Below, in pieces: positions 18,043 through 26,551 of a stretch of DNA of 32,178 nt; the stretch's first letter is position 1; every line of letters begins with the position of its first letter. A model generated the notes under the pieces. That model had not been told where the DNA came from and did no database searches. It saw nothing but the letters and a program-made list of their open reading frames with translations. A program made the position numbers and the translations under genes. Source of the DNA: Phycisphaerales bacterium UBA4658 (GTDB lineage: Bacteria; Planctomycetota; Phycisphaerae; Phycisphaerales; UBA1924). The stretch lies in the NCBI GenBank assembly GCA_002405485.1, contig DHLW01000023.1, forward strand, positions 1 through 32,178, given 5' to 3'.

Positions 18043-18058
18043 CCCGTGTTTTCACAGG
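18043..18058 (-). terminator. short terminator after the GH13 gene
   Basis: A 6-bp stem (CCCGTG / CACAGG, one G-T pair) with a four-base loop, then CTTTTC on the minus strand, directly after the stop codon. Confidence 0.5.
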
Positions 18059-18059
18059 T

Positions 18060-20231
18060 TTACCGAGGTTGCCACGCCCCGGAACCCCTGTCCCGCCACA
18101 CCCGTGCCGAGACCCCGGGCACCATCGCACGTTCCGGCGGCGAGCCCTGGATCACCTCAACCGCTTGCATGCCCTCCGCGAGCAGATCGGTCGCGTCGAA
18201 CGGCTCATCACCCCGGTTGACGACGACGATCACCGTCGCGGTGTTCAGCCGTCGTTCCACCACCAGCACATCCGGATGACCGGAGGGCGGCATTCGGAGA
18301 TCCCCCAGCCGGAGCACCGGCCCGACGTCCGGATTCCGTCGAAGCGTCAACCATGACCGATATGCCGCCAGCATGCGCTCGTCCGCCGCGAGCGCAGGGT
18401 TGGATTGTGGCCCGAGTTCGGGCCAGGGCATGGGGCGTCGGCAATCCGGATCGTTCCCTCCCCAGACTCCAAGCTCATCACCCGCGAACACCATCGGTGC
18501 GCCCGGAACAGCAACCTGCATCGCCACTCCGAGCACCGACAGCCGCCGCGCCAGATCCGTCGGTGGTGTGGTCACGAGCGTCGGCGAGCCGGAGGAGCTG
18601 ACCTCGGCCGACGGGTCGGCGAGCAGGCGATCGATCCGGGTGAGCAGCCGCTCGGTGTCGTGCGAACCCAGCAGGTTCATCTGCACGAGATCAACCTGGG
18701 CCGCGTGCGAGAACACCTCCGCAAGCCGAAGCGCGGTCCACGTCGCGCTGGCGCGTGAGCGTCGAGCCAGAAACGGAAGGACGGCGTCGGTGAACGGGTA
18801 GTTCATCTGTCCGTCGAACGCGCGCCCGTCGAAGTACTCCCGGGCGTCGTACCAGATCTCCGCCTGCAGCACCGCGTCGGGGTTGATCGCCTTCACGTGG
18901 GTGCGCCAGAACTCCCAGAACCCCATGGGGACATCCGCGGCGACATCCAGACGCCAACCGTCGATGCCGTCGCGTGCGTCGCCGTCGCCGTCGGGATCCA
19001 TCCAGCGCCGCGTGATATCCAGGATGTGGGCCTCGACGTCCGGATGCAGCCGATCGGCGGTGCGATTGAAGCTCGGCAGGCCGCCGTTGCGCCCGTTCCA
19101 CGCCCGCCACGTCGCCAGGCGACCCGGCGCCAGATCCAGGGTCAGCGTCTTCCATTCCGGATAGGTCTGCTCGTCGGCGAACTCGACCATGAACCAGTGC
19201 GCAAACGCGGAATCCCTGCCTCGGCGAATCACGTCCTCGAAGGCCCAGTGCCGCATCCCGACGTGGTTCCACACGCCGTCCAGCACCACCCTTAGCCCCG
19301 AGTGGCGACAGGCCGGCAGGAACTCGTCGATGAAGAACCGGTCCGCCGGCGTCCTCGTCCACGTCAAAGGATCGGGCGTCTCTCCCGCCGGAAGATCGAG
19401 TGATGGCCGATCTCCCGGATCGCCGAACGTCGGATCGACGTGCCGGAAGTCGGTCGCGTCGTACTTGTGCATGCTCTCGGCGTGGAAGATCGGGTTGAGG
19501 TACACCGCCCCGGCGCCCAAGTCGCGCACATGCGAGAGCTTCTGCACGATGCCCTGCAGGTCTCCGCCGAAGCGACGATCAAAGACCACGTCGCGAAACG
19601 GACCGTCGTGATGCGTGCCGGTCTTGCGATGCTCGAACGTCCGCGCCGATCCGCGGGCTCTGGCCGCGTCCAACTCCTCCGGCGAGACCGACATCCAGTC
19701 GCTCGACCATCCGGGATCGAAGGTCCACGGCCCGGTCGGATCGTTCCCCGGATTCCCGTTGAAGAACCGCTCCGGAAAAATCTGATACCAGACGACGCCC
19801 TTGGCCCAGTCGGGTGTCTCCATCCTCGGCTCGGGCCACGCGGCGAACTCGAGCGGACCGATCTCCTCAAGCCGACCGTCCATGCCCTCGATCCGGGCCT
19901 TCACACGCACCCGATCCGGCGAACCCTCGCCGCGCATGATCCGTGCGGCGAAGTGCGTGCGCCCGTCGGGGCTGGCCTGGTCAGGCATGAGCGGGAGACG
20001 CACCACTCCCTTCGGCTCCATCACGTCGACCACGATGCTCCGGACCGGCCCATCGATCGCGACCCGGATGTCGCCCAGCCCAAGCCCCCGCGAGATCGGG
20101 GCAAAGGTGACGACACGTTCACGCACGAGCGGACTCCCCAACGTGTCAACCGGCTCACGGACGGCGACCGAACCGAACGCCGACCACCCACATCCAGCAC
20201 ACGCCAAAACGGTCAGAAAGCTCCGAAACAT
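18060..20231 (-). CDS. exported GH13 alpha-glucan hydrolase (cyclomaltodextrinase/neopullulanase-like)
   Basis: A 723-residue glycosidase cleaving alpha-glucosidic bonds. A signal sequence (1-21; Cys11/Cys14 leave a lipoprotein possible) is followed by a beta-sandwich N-domain (about 25-135), then the GH13 barrel from WAKGVVWYQIFPERF (142-156). The four catalytic regions are intact: DGVWNH (Asp318, His323), GWRLDVA (nucleophile Asp429), LQAEIW (acid/base Glu458), and GSHDTERLL (His524, Asp525). DPDGDGDARDG (412-422) looks like a calcium loop. NPIFHAESMHKYDATDF is typical of neopullulanase and cyclomaltodextrinase. A C-terminal beta domain ends the protein. ATG 20231 has GGAGGG about 7 bases upstream. 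The sugar permease gene diverges 121 bases away, suggesting oligosaccharide use; exact substrate unknown. Confidence 0.93.
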   Translation of the reverse strand: MFRSFLTVLACAGCGWSAFGSVAVREPVDTLGSPLVRERVVTFAPISRGLGLGDIRVAIDGPVRSIVVDVMEPKGVVRLPLMPDQASPDGRTHFAARIMRGEGSPDRVRVKARIEGMDGRLEEIGPLEFAAWPEPRMETPDWAKGVVWYQIFPERFFNGNPGNDPTGPWTFDPGWSSDWMSVSPEELDAARARGSARTFEHRKTGTHHDGPFRDVVFDRRFGGDLQGIVQKLSHVRDLGAGAVYLNPIFHAESMHKYDATDFRHVDPTFGDPGDRPSLDLPAGETPDPLTWTRTPADRFFIDEFLPACRHSGLRVVLDGVWNHVGMRHWAFEDVIRRGRDSAFAHWFMVEFADEQTYPEWKTLTLDLAPGRLATWRAWNGRNGGLPSFNRTADRLHPDVEAHILDITRRWMDPDGDGDARDGIDGWRLDVAADVPMGFWEFWRTHVKAINPDAVLQAEIWYDAREYFDGRAFDGQMNYPFTDAVLPFLARRSRASATWTALRLAEVFSHAAQVDLVQMNLLGSHDTERLLTRIDRLLADPSAEVSSSGSPTLVTTPPTDLARRLSVLGVAMQVAVPGAPMVFAGDELGVWGGNDPDCRRPMPWPELGPQSNPALAADERMLAAYRSWLTLRRNPDVGPVLRLGDLRMPPSGHPDVLVVERRLNTATVIVVVNRGDEPFDATDLLAEGMQAVEVIQGSPPERAMVPGVSARVWRDRGSGAWQPR

Positions 20232-20352
20232 CCGTGCCCTCCGCCCTTGGCATGGTTCGCCCATGGGGCGATTGTAACCGGGCGTCGATCCCGCCCGGCA
20301 ACCCTCGTGTATCATGGCCCCCGCGCGTCTGATCCCGCGCATCGGGCCACGA

Positions 20353-21633
20353 ATGACGTCAACACCCAGCTCCCAACACGCGTCCTCGTCTCCTTCGCCG
20401 ATGCCGGCGGGTCCTCGTGATCGTGCCGTTGCGCCCCCCAAGCCCTGGTGGCGGCGTCTGCTGGCCGCACAGGAATCCGGGTTGGTGGTGGTCATTCTGC
20501 TGATGATGACCGCGCTGACGCTCTTTGGCGGGAGCAAGCCGTCGAACTTCAGCGTGCCGATCCCCAAAGGGGCGGAGGTCCAGGAGCTCTCCGAGAGCCG
20601 CATCGCCGTGATCATCGACGGGCAGAGGCAGGAGCACGCCTCGGACTCGGCGTTCCGGATCCGCGAGCAGGATGACGGCTCCAGGATCGCCTTCGGCACC
20701 AGGACCGTCAACAAGTTCCTGGAGAAGTCGAATCTCGTCCAGGTCACGACCAGCGCGTCGTTCATCGCCGTCATGGCCGTGGGTATGACCGCGATCATCA
20801 TCCTCGCCGGGATCGATCTGTCGATCGGCTCCATCTACGCGATGGCGGCGATCCTCGGGGCCATGGCCGTCAGCTCCATGCACGCCTCGGCCCTTGCGCC
20901 GCTGACGCCCGGCGGGCCGCCGGGGCCCGGACTCGGGATCGCCACCGCCGTCCCGCTGCTCATACTGGTCTGTTGCAGCGTCGGCGCGGCGTGCGGGTTT
21001 GCCAACGGGTTCTCCTCCGTCGTCCTGCGCGTGCATCCGTTCATCATCACCCTCGGGACCATGGCCATCTACCGCGGGATGGTCTTTGTGATGACCCAGG
21101 GCCAAACCGTCGGCGGGCTCCCCGATTCGGTGCAGTCGGGGTTCTTCAAGTTCGACGCCGGCGGGGTCTATCCCGTCCCAACGTTCATCATGCTCGCCAT
21201 CGCCGCCATCGGCATGTTCGTGCTCGCTCAGACCGTCCTGGGTCGTCGCGTGTACGCGGTCGGGGGCAACGAGGTCGCCGCCAAGTACGCGGGCATCCCC
21301 GTCGGCCGCGTCAAGACCATCGTCTACACGCTCTCGGGCGCCCTCGCCGGGCTCAGTGCGGCGATGTACGTCGGCTACTACGGCGCGGCCGAGACCAACG
21401 CCGGCAACGGGTACGAGCTCAACGTCATCGCCGCCGCGGGCATCGGCGGGGCCTCGCTCTCGGGCGGTCGCGGCTCGGCGGTGGGCGCGGTGCTGGGGGC
21501 CATCCTCGTCCAGCTCATCAATAACGCCATGCTCATCCTCGACATCAACCAGTCCTACAACCAGATCGTCATGGGCCTGGCCATCATCCTCGCGGTGGTT
21601 GTGGATCAGGCCAAGAGCCGGTTGTCGAAGTGA
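20353..21633 (+). CDS. RbsC-type ABC sugar permease with an extra loop
   Basis: A 426-residue inner-membrane permease of the ribose/xylose/galactoside ABC family. Signature stretches are AGIDLSIGSIYA (152-163), HPFIITLGTMAIYRG, GRRVYAVGGNEVAAKYAGI, and NVIAAAGIGGASLSGGRGS. It carries about 55 hydrophilic residues (62-117) between the first helix and NKFLEKSNLVQVTT, where most RbsC homologues have only a few residues. No ATPase (RbsA) or binding-protein gene is adjacent, so partners must be elsewhere. The start is uncertain: ATG 20314, 20353 or 20401, none with a strong ribosome site; I use 20353. It is divergent from the exported GH13 gene, a plausible functional partner. Confidence 0.9.
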   Translation: MTSTPSSQHASSSPSPMPAGPRDRAVAPPKPWWRRLLAAQESGLVVVILLMMTALTLFGGSKPSNFSVPIPKGAEVQELSESRIAVIIDGQRQEHASDSAFRIREQDDGSRIAFGTRTVNKFLEKSNLVQVTTSASFIAVMAVGMTAIIILAGIDLSIGSIYAMAAILGAMAVSSMHASALAPLTPGGPPGPGLGIATAVPLLILVCCSVGAACGFANGFSSVVLRVHPFIITLGTMAIYRGMVFVMTQGQTVGGLPDSVQSGFFKFDAGGVYPVPTFIMLAIAAIGMFVLAQTVLGRRVYAVGGNEVAAKYAGIPVGRVKTIVYTLSGALAGLSAAMYVGYYGAAETNAGNGYELNVIAAAGIGGASLSGGRGSAVGAVLGAILVQLINNAMLILDINQSYNQIVMGLAIILAVVVDQAKSRLSK

Positions 21634-21734
21634 CGACCTGGCGAGACCCATTCAGTCATTGACGAGCAGCCGGCGGCGTGTCGGCCTCGGCGCGATACTG
21701 GCGAGCAGGCGGACCGCAGCGCGATCGATCGACC

Positions 21735-23357
21735 CTACCGCCGTCGAACCACCACGAATGCCCTTGCCCCGCCCCGCGCCTGAAACACCACCGGATCGCT
21801 CCGGTCGATCGCCCACTCGCGACCGTGCAGGGCGATCTGCTCTTCCTGGTAGATGGCCAGCGCCCCCGCGGGCACATCCAGCGATCGCACCGGGGCCTTC
21901 TCGGTGAAGTATCGCGGCCAGATTCCCGTGCGGATGTACAGCACCGCACCCTCGGTATAGGCCAGGCCGATGTTGTAGTACCGCTCCTGGCGATGCTCCT
22001 GCATGAAGCGAATTAGGGCTTCGCGTGCGGGCTGCTGCCGCCGGGCCCGGAGCTCTTCGGCCCCGCTCATCGTGCGCGCTGCGTGGGCCGCGCCGGCGAT
22101 CAACCCGAGCGCCGCCGCCGTTGCCACTCCGCGCTCGATCACCCGCGGCACGATCGCACGCGCGGCCCATCGGCGTTCGACAAGCCCGATGATTCGCCAC
22201 GCGGCAAACCCGCAGAGCCACGCCGTTCCGGGGTGGATGATCATCAGGTAGTAGTTCCGCTTGTCGCCGAACGCGCTGATGAGCGTCAGAATCCCGACCG
22301 TCCACAGCACCGCAAGCGCCCCGAGCGCGATCGCACCCGTCTCGCCCTGCCGCCGCATGCGTCGCAGCGCGAGACCGAAGCTCGCCATGCCCACGAGCGC
22401 AAGGCCATAGATCGCCCACATCCGGGCCGGTGCGGCACCCTCGCGATCGTCCCCGGCGATCATGTGCCGCAGGTACCACCACCATGGCTCACGCTGGAAC
22501 ATCGCCCCCGTCGCCCGCTTCACGGAGTGCGTGATGAGATAGTTCTCGCTGAACCGGGCGCCGTGCTCGACCATCATCCCCACATGCCACGGCAGCGCCG
22601 CCAGCACGCCGACCAGCCCCCCGATCGCGATCACTCGCAGGCGTGCCCGCGTCACTCCGCCGATCGTGAGCAGCCACACCGCCGCGAACGCCGGCATGCC
22701 CAGCCCGATGAGCGGCTTGGTCATCAGGGCCGCTCCCATGCCGAGTCCGCCGACGCATGCCCACGCCATTGCCCGCGGCCCCGCCTGGGGCACGGCGGAC
22801 TGAACAGGCGGAGGGCCCTGGTCGCCGAACCCGCCCACGCCCATCGCCTTGGCCCATGCGCCAAGTGCGAGGACAAGCCCGAGCGTGTGCAGGTACTCCA
22901 GCCGGAAGTTGGCGATCCGCCAGATCCAGTCATCGGTCAGGGCCATGGCGCAGCCGGCAAGCAGGCCGACGCGTCCTCCGGCCTTGCCGCCGACCAACCC
23001 GCGTGCGATGAGCGCCACCGCCGCGCACATCGCCATGAATGCCAGCAGTTCCGGCAATCGATACGCGATATCGCGCTCGCCCAGCGCCATCGCCGTCAGC
23101 GCGTGCACCCAGAACGCCAGCGGCGGCTTGTTGAAGTACAACACCTCGCCCGCGTGCCCCTCGCGCAAGGTCCACCAATGCCCCTCGCGCGATGCCAGCA
23201 GCGAGATCGCCTGGTAGTACGGCGCGTCGGTGTACCACATCTCCCCAAAGAGCCACTGGCATCCGAGCGCCAGAGCGATCATCGCCGGCAGCGCCCAGCA
23301 CCCGCGGCCCGTCAGCCACGATGCGACAGACTTCACCGCCCGCCACGCCGACTTCAC
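21735..23357 (-). CDS. GT39/ArnT-like membrane glycosyltransferase
   Basis: A 540-residue GT-C enzyme that likely transfers a sugar from a polyprenyl-phosphate carrier to lipid, glycan or protein outside the cytoplasm. The first extracytoplasmic loop carries the catalytic-type acidic residue in MWYTDAPYYQ (about 40-49) and the ArnT/PMT hallmark YFNKPPLAFW (74-83). About ten further helices follow, including MTKPLIGLGMPAF and AFGDKRNYYLMIIHPG, also typical of ArnT-like proteins. The C-terminal 120 residues are soluble. ATG 23357 overlaps the stop of the upstream methyltransferase in an ATGA arrangement, so the two are translationally coupled. Confidence 0.9.
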   Translation of the reverse strand: MKSAWRAVKSVASWLTGRGCWALPAMIALALGCQWLFGEMWYTDAPYYQAISLLASREGHWWTLREGHAGEVLYFNKPPLAFWVHALTAMALGERDIAYRLPELLAFMAMCAAVALIARGLVGGKAGGRVGLLAGCAMALTDDWIWRIANFRLEYLHTLGLVLALGAWAKAMGVGGFGDQGPPPVQSAVPQAGPRAMAWACVGGLGMGAALMTKPLIGLGMPAFAAVWLLTIGGVTRARLRVIAIGGLVGVLAALPWHVGMMVEHGARFSENYLITHSVKRATGAMFQREPWWWYLRHMIAGDDREGAAPARMWAIYGLALVGMASFGLALRRMRRQGETGAIALGALAVLWTVGILTLISAFGDKRNYYLMIIHPGTAWLCGFAAWRIIGLVERRWAARAIVPRVIERGVATAAALGLIAGAAHAARTMSGAEELRARRQQPAREALIRFMQEHRQERYYNIGLAYTEGAVLYIRTGIWPRYFTEKAPVRSLDVPAGALAIYQEEQIALHGREWAIDRSDPVVFQARGGARAFVVVRRR

Positions 23358-24154
23358 GCCGACTCCGGCAAGGCGCGATACATCCGCCCGTGGCGCCGGG
23401 CCAGCGCGCGCTCCACGCCCCAGTCGTACGCGTACTCCACCCTGGTCGGGACGCGCGTGTTCAGATCATCGCGCTCCACGACCGTGAACACATCGCTCCA
23501 GAGTCCGCTCTCGTTGAAGCTCAGGATCTCCTGACTCACCACGCGCAGGCCCGCGCTTCTGGCGTCCTCGGCGCAGGCCTCGGCGGTCTGGCTCAGCCGC
23601 CGACCGCCCGTCCGCTCATCCGGCTCGATTCCCGCCAGCTCGCGCTCATGCACGCCCAGGTTCGAGTGATGGATGAAACCGCGCCCGCCAGCCCGCAAAA
23701 CGCGAGCAAGCTCGCCAAAGTACGCCGCCAGCGTCTCGCGCTCCACGTGCACGAGCACTTCCCAGCTCATCGCGAAGTCGATCGATCCCGTGTCCACCAT
23801 CGGGAGCGACCGCCCGTCGGTGACCTCGCACCGCACGCGTGCGTCGCCATCAAACCGCCGTCGGCAATGCTCCACGCACCGCGGCGTGACATCCACGGTG
23901 ATGAGCTCTCGCGCACACCCACGCAGGAAATCCGTCACCCGCCCGAACCCGCACCCGATCTCCAGCACCCGTGCCGCCGGCAACGCCGTGCGAATCCGCG
24001 GCCAGATCGACCCCCACCACATCCCCGCGCTCGACCCCCAAGGCCCCGACCACTCATCGCCCCCTTCTTCCCATCCATACGCCGTCCAGAAGTTCCGCGA
24101 CCCAATCGTGCACGGCGTGCTGGGCAGACCCGTTTGTGCCTCGGCGACAGTCAT
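23354..24154 (-). CDS. class I SAM-dependent methyltransferase
   Basis: A 266-residue methyltransferase. Motif I is ARVLEIGCGFGRVTDFL (61-77), followed by LITVDVTPRCVEHC, then FAMSWEVLVHVERETLAAYF and VLRAGGRGFIHHSN. The N-terminus has a Trp/Gly-rich patch (FWTAYGWEEGGDEWSGPWG) seen in methyltransferases of glycan clusters. The end overlaps the ArnT-like gene by 4 bases, so the substrate is probably a glycan or its carrier. No purine-rich ribosome site is visible before ATG 24154 (the leader is C/T-rich), so initiation may be leaderless or the start may lie a little downstream. Confidence 0.87.
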   Translation of the reverse strand: MTVAEAQTGLPSTPCTIGSRNFWTAYGWEEGGDEWSGPWGSSAGMWWGSIWPRIRTALPAARVLEIGCGFGRVTDFLRGCARELITVDVTPRCVEHCRRRFDGDARVRCEVTDGRSLPMVDTGSIDFAMSWEVLVHVERETLAAYFGELARVLRAGGRGFIHHSNLGVHERELAGIEPDERTGGRRLSQTAEACAEDARSAGLRVVSQEILSFNESGLWSDVFTVVERDDLNTRVPTRVEYAYDWGVERALARRHGRMYRALPESA

Positions 24155-24290
24155 GCCGCAGGATAGGAGGAGTGAAGGAGTGGTGAACGACCCAGGGCCC
24201 CGGTGCTCGGGGGTTCCGCTGGTGGCGATGGCGCGATCCCTCAGCCGCCGAGCGACTTGACCGTGTGGCCTGCTTGCCTCATGACGGCGC

Positions 24291-26177
24291 TCACGCCGTG
24301 CCGGCCAGTCGCCGCACCGTCATGTCGAACTTGTGCACGATCGTGGCACGCACGCCGAACACCACGGCGATCCAGATCGCTCCAAAGACCGCCGCCCCGA
24401 TGAACATCCCGATGCGGGCGACCTCGAGCGGGGCCGACTGCTTGTTCATGGTCTCGTTGAGCGCGTCCTCGACGTACACACCCGCGAACGCCGCCGTCGC
24501 CGGCGTCATCGCCGCCAGCACCGGCCCGATCATCTCGATGTTCTGCCCGCCCTTGTACGAGCACATGCCCACCAGCCCGGCGATCACACCGACCACGCCC
24601 ACCGTGCTCACCACGCTCCCGATCGAGCCCTTGCTCTTGAGCGACCAGTCCAGCCCGATCACACAGCAGAACGCGATGAACGGCACGCCCACCATCGCCA
24701 GGATGATTCCCGCCTCGGGCAGGATCGCCGGCACCTGGATGGTCAGCCCCGGCCCAGCGCCCGCCGGCTGCAAGTACGCCACCTCCACGCCCTTGATCCC
24801 CGTCGGATGCAGCCCCGGGCTCACCTGCACCAGCAGCACGTAGATCCCGGCGATCAGCAGCGTCCCCACCGGCACCGCCAGCAGTGGAATCAGGTATGCC
24901 ACCATCCCGCGGACCTTGCCGCCCAAGTACGCCGCGGGCGTGATCGGCGTGGTGAGCAGCAGGTCCAGCGTGCCGTCCTCGCGCTCGCGGGCCACCGCCG
25001 TCGCCGCCATGTTCAAGGCCACGAGCGTCACCACCGCCAGCTCACCGATGACGGTGTACAGCACGATCGCGCGCAGATCCTCGGGGATCATGCTCGCCGC
25101 GTTGATCCGGTAGTAGGCAATGATCCCGATTCCCCAGATCGCCCCGAGCAGGATGAATCCCCATCGGGCGAGCATGCGCCCAAAGGTCGCGTTCCGCGCC
25201 GCGGCTTCTCGCCACGCGATCGGGTTCGACCACACCGCCCTCGGAGCCCGATGCTCGGCGCCCTTGGCCGAGAGCCCGAAGATCTTGCGATACCACGGCA
25301 CGCCGCCCCCGGCGCTCGCGCCGGCGCCGACCCCCGCGATGCCCCCAAGCCGCACCGTGACCGTGCTGGCCGCCATGAGCGCCACAGCCGACACGCCTGA
25401 GAGCACGCAGAACGTCGTCACCGGATGCTCCAGGAACCACGCGGCGAGCCCCACCTGCGACCCGGGCTGATATCGCGCATAGTTCGTCGGATCCAGGAGC
25501 GCCTTGAGCGCGAGGAACGGGTTGATCGCCGTCATGTACGACACCACGTCGGGCGTGCTCCGCAGCCGGTCTGCCGCGTAGGTGATCGCCAGGAACGACA
25601 CCACCCCGACATAGAACGCGAACACCGCCCGCTTGCCCACCAGTCGGCTGACCGAGAGCGCGATCGCCAGCGCCCCCACGAACAGTGCGGCACATGCCGC
25701 GATCAGGTACGAAGCGAAAATCGTCTGCCCCGGGACCCCGCCGAAGAGCTGCGTGAGCGCAAACAGCGGCAAGCTGCTGAACAGGAGCGCGAGAATGAAG
25801 AACAGCCGCCCAAACAGATTGCCAAGCACGATCTCGCCCGCGCTCATGGGCGTGGTCAGCAGGATGTCCCACGTCCGCGGATTGGCCTCCTGAGCGATCG
25901 CCCCGGCCATGAAGACCGGCGCCAGCAGGCAGATGAGCGTCACCTGCAGGTATGCCACGATCTCGAACGAGCTTGCCGCCGCTGCCGCCAGATCCCGCGT
26001 GCTCAGCCCTCGGCTGGTTTCATACATCAGCAGGTACAGCAGCGTGATGATGAGCGCCAGCAGATACGCCGAGCGGATGTACATGTGCCGCTGCCGACGC
26101 GAACCGCCCTGCACCAGCCGCACCGCGATCGGATTGACAGGCCCCAGTCGCAACAGCCACCGCAGAATCACCGGCAT
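24291..26177 (-). CDS. double ABC-2-type transporter permease
   Basis: A 628-residue inner-membrane protein built from two ABC-2 permease halves. Half one starts NPIAVRLVQGGSRRQRHMYI (15-34) and has AGAIAQEANPRTWDILLTTP (91-110). Half two starts SNPIAWREAAARNATFGRML and has AVAREREDGTLDLLLTTP (394-411). The E-x2-x-T-x-D-x-LLTTP segment is the conserved cytoplasmic coupling region of this family. About twelve helices are evident. ABC-2 permeases export polysaccharides, lipids, drugs or antibiotics, and some drive gliding. No ATPase gene is adjacent on the visible side. The ATG at 26177 (MPVILRWLL) is preferred; the frame is open to 26252 but that adds Gly/Ala-rich sequence. Substrate unknown. 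Confidence 0.9.
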   Translation of the reverse strand: MPVILRWLLRLGPVNPIAVRLVQGGSRRQRHMYIRSAYLLALIITLLYLLMYETSRGLSTRDLAAAAASSFEIVAYLQVTLICLLAPVFMAGAIAQEANPRTWDILLTTPMSAGEIVLGNLFGRLFFILALLFSSLPLFALTQLFGGVPGQTIFASYLIAACAALFVGALAIALSVSRLVGKRAVFAFYVGVVSFLAITYAADRLRSTPDVVSYMTAINPFLALKALLDPTNYARYQPGSQVGLAAWFLEHPVTTFCVLSGVSAVALMAASTVTVRLGGIAGVGAGASAGGGVPWYRKIFGLSAKGAEHRAPRAVWSNPIAWREAAARNATFGRMLARWGFILLGAIWGIGIIAYYRINAASMIPEDLRAIVLYTVIGELAVVTLVALNMAATAVAREREDGTLDLLLTTPITPAAYLGGKVRGMVAYLIPLLAVPVGTLLIAGIYVLLVQVSPGLHPTGIKGVEVAYLQPAGAGPGLTIQVPAILPEAGIILAMVGVPFIAFCCVIGLDWSLKSKGSIGSVVSTVGVVGVIAGLVGMCSYKGGQNIEMIGPVLAAMTPATAAFAGVYVEDALNETMNKQSAPLEVARIGMFIGAAVFGAIWIAVVFGVRATIVHKFDMTVRRLAGTA

Positions 26178-26431
26178 GCACGCGCTCCCGTCGCCCACGA
26201 ATCCGGACGCGCCCGCGGCCGGCCCCACCCCGGATGGCATTCTACAAACCACCGACCGCCCGGTTCCTTGAGCGTCCCCTCCCCCTTTGCTCAGATCATC
26301 GCCGAGCCCTCACGCACCTTCGGAATCGTGCGAATCGGACGAGCAAATCCTAGAACCACTGGCAGTCCGGAACACCTCGGGTATCGTCGTCGGACCACCC
26401 CTGTATGGGGAGTCGGCAGAGGGAGAGAGTC

Positions 26432-26496
26432 GTCCACTGCCAGCACGTCTGTGCCTCAGCGCTCCATCATCATGAAGCGCCGGGCTGTCCACTGCC
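26432..26496. repeat. pair of 10-base direct repeats upstream of a surface-protein gene
   Basis: GTCCACTGCC at 26432-26441 and 26487-26496. The 55-base period is about five helical turns, so a protein could bind both on one face. Function is inferred. Confidence 0.4.
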
Positions 26497-26535
26497 TGTG
26501 CCATTAAATCAGGGGCGCCCTCGGCCCAACACTTC

Positions 26536-26550
26536 GAGAGAGAGAGAGAG
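26536..26550 (+). repeat. GA dinucleotide tract serving as ribosome-binding region
   Basis: An uninterrupted (GA)7-G tract ending one base before ATG 26552. It is the only purine-rich stretch there, so it must include the ribosome-binding site. Dinucleotide tracts can change length by slippage. Confidence 0.7.
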
Positions 26551-26551
26551 C

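Larger units (their letters stand above)
26178..26551. other. divergent intergenic region
   Basis: About 370 bases between the ABC-2 permease start and the first surface-protein gene. It holds two copies of GTCCACTGCC (26432-26441 and 26487-26496) whose starts are 55 bases apart, the second followed directly and the first after 8 bases by TGTGCC, and the GA tract at the right end. I see no convincing promoter or RNA gene. Confidence 0.5.

Noticed and set aside
15873..18356. Very long plus-strand open frame opposite the dockerin gene
   Set aside because: It is antisense to a well-supported secreted protein, has Arg/Val/Asp-rich composition without domains, and exists because GC-rich codons leave few stops.
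21634..21734. Terminator between the convergent permease and ArnT-like genes
   Set aside because: Only short imperfect inverted repeats and no T-run on either strand.
24155..24290. Small gene between the ABC-2 permease and methyltransferase genes
   Set aside because: Only very short frames without ribosome sites; composition like a spacer.
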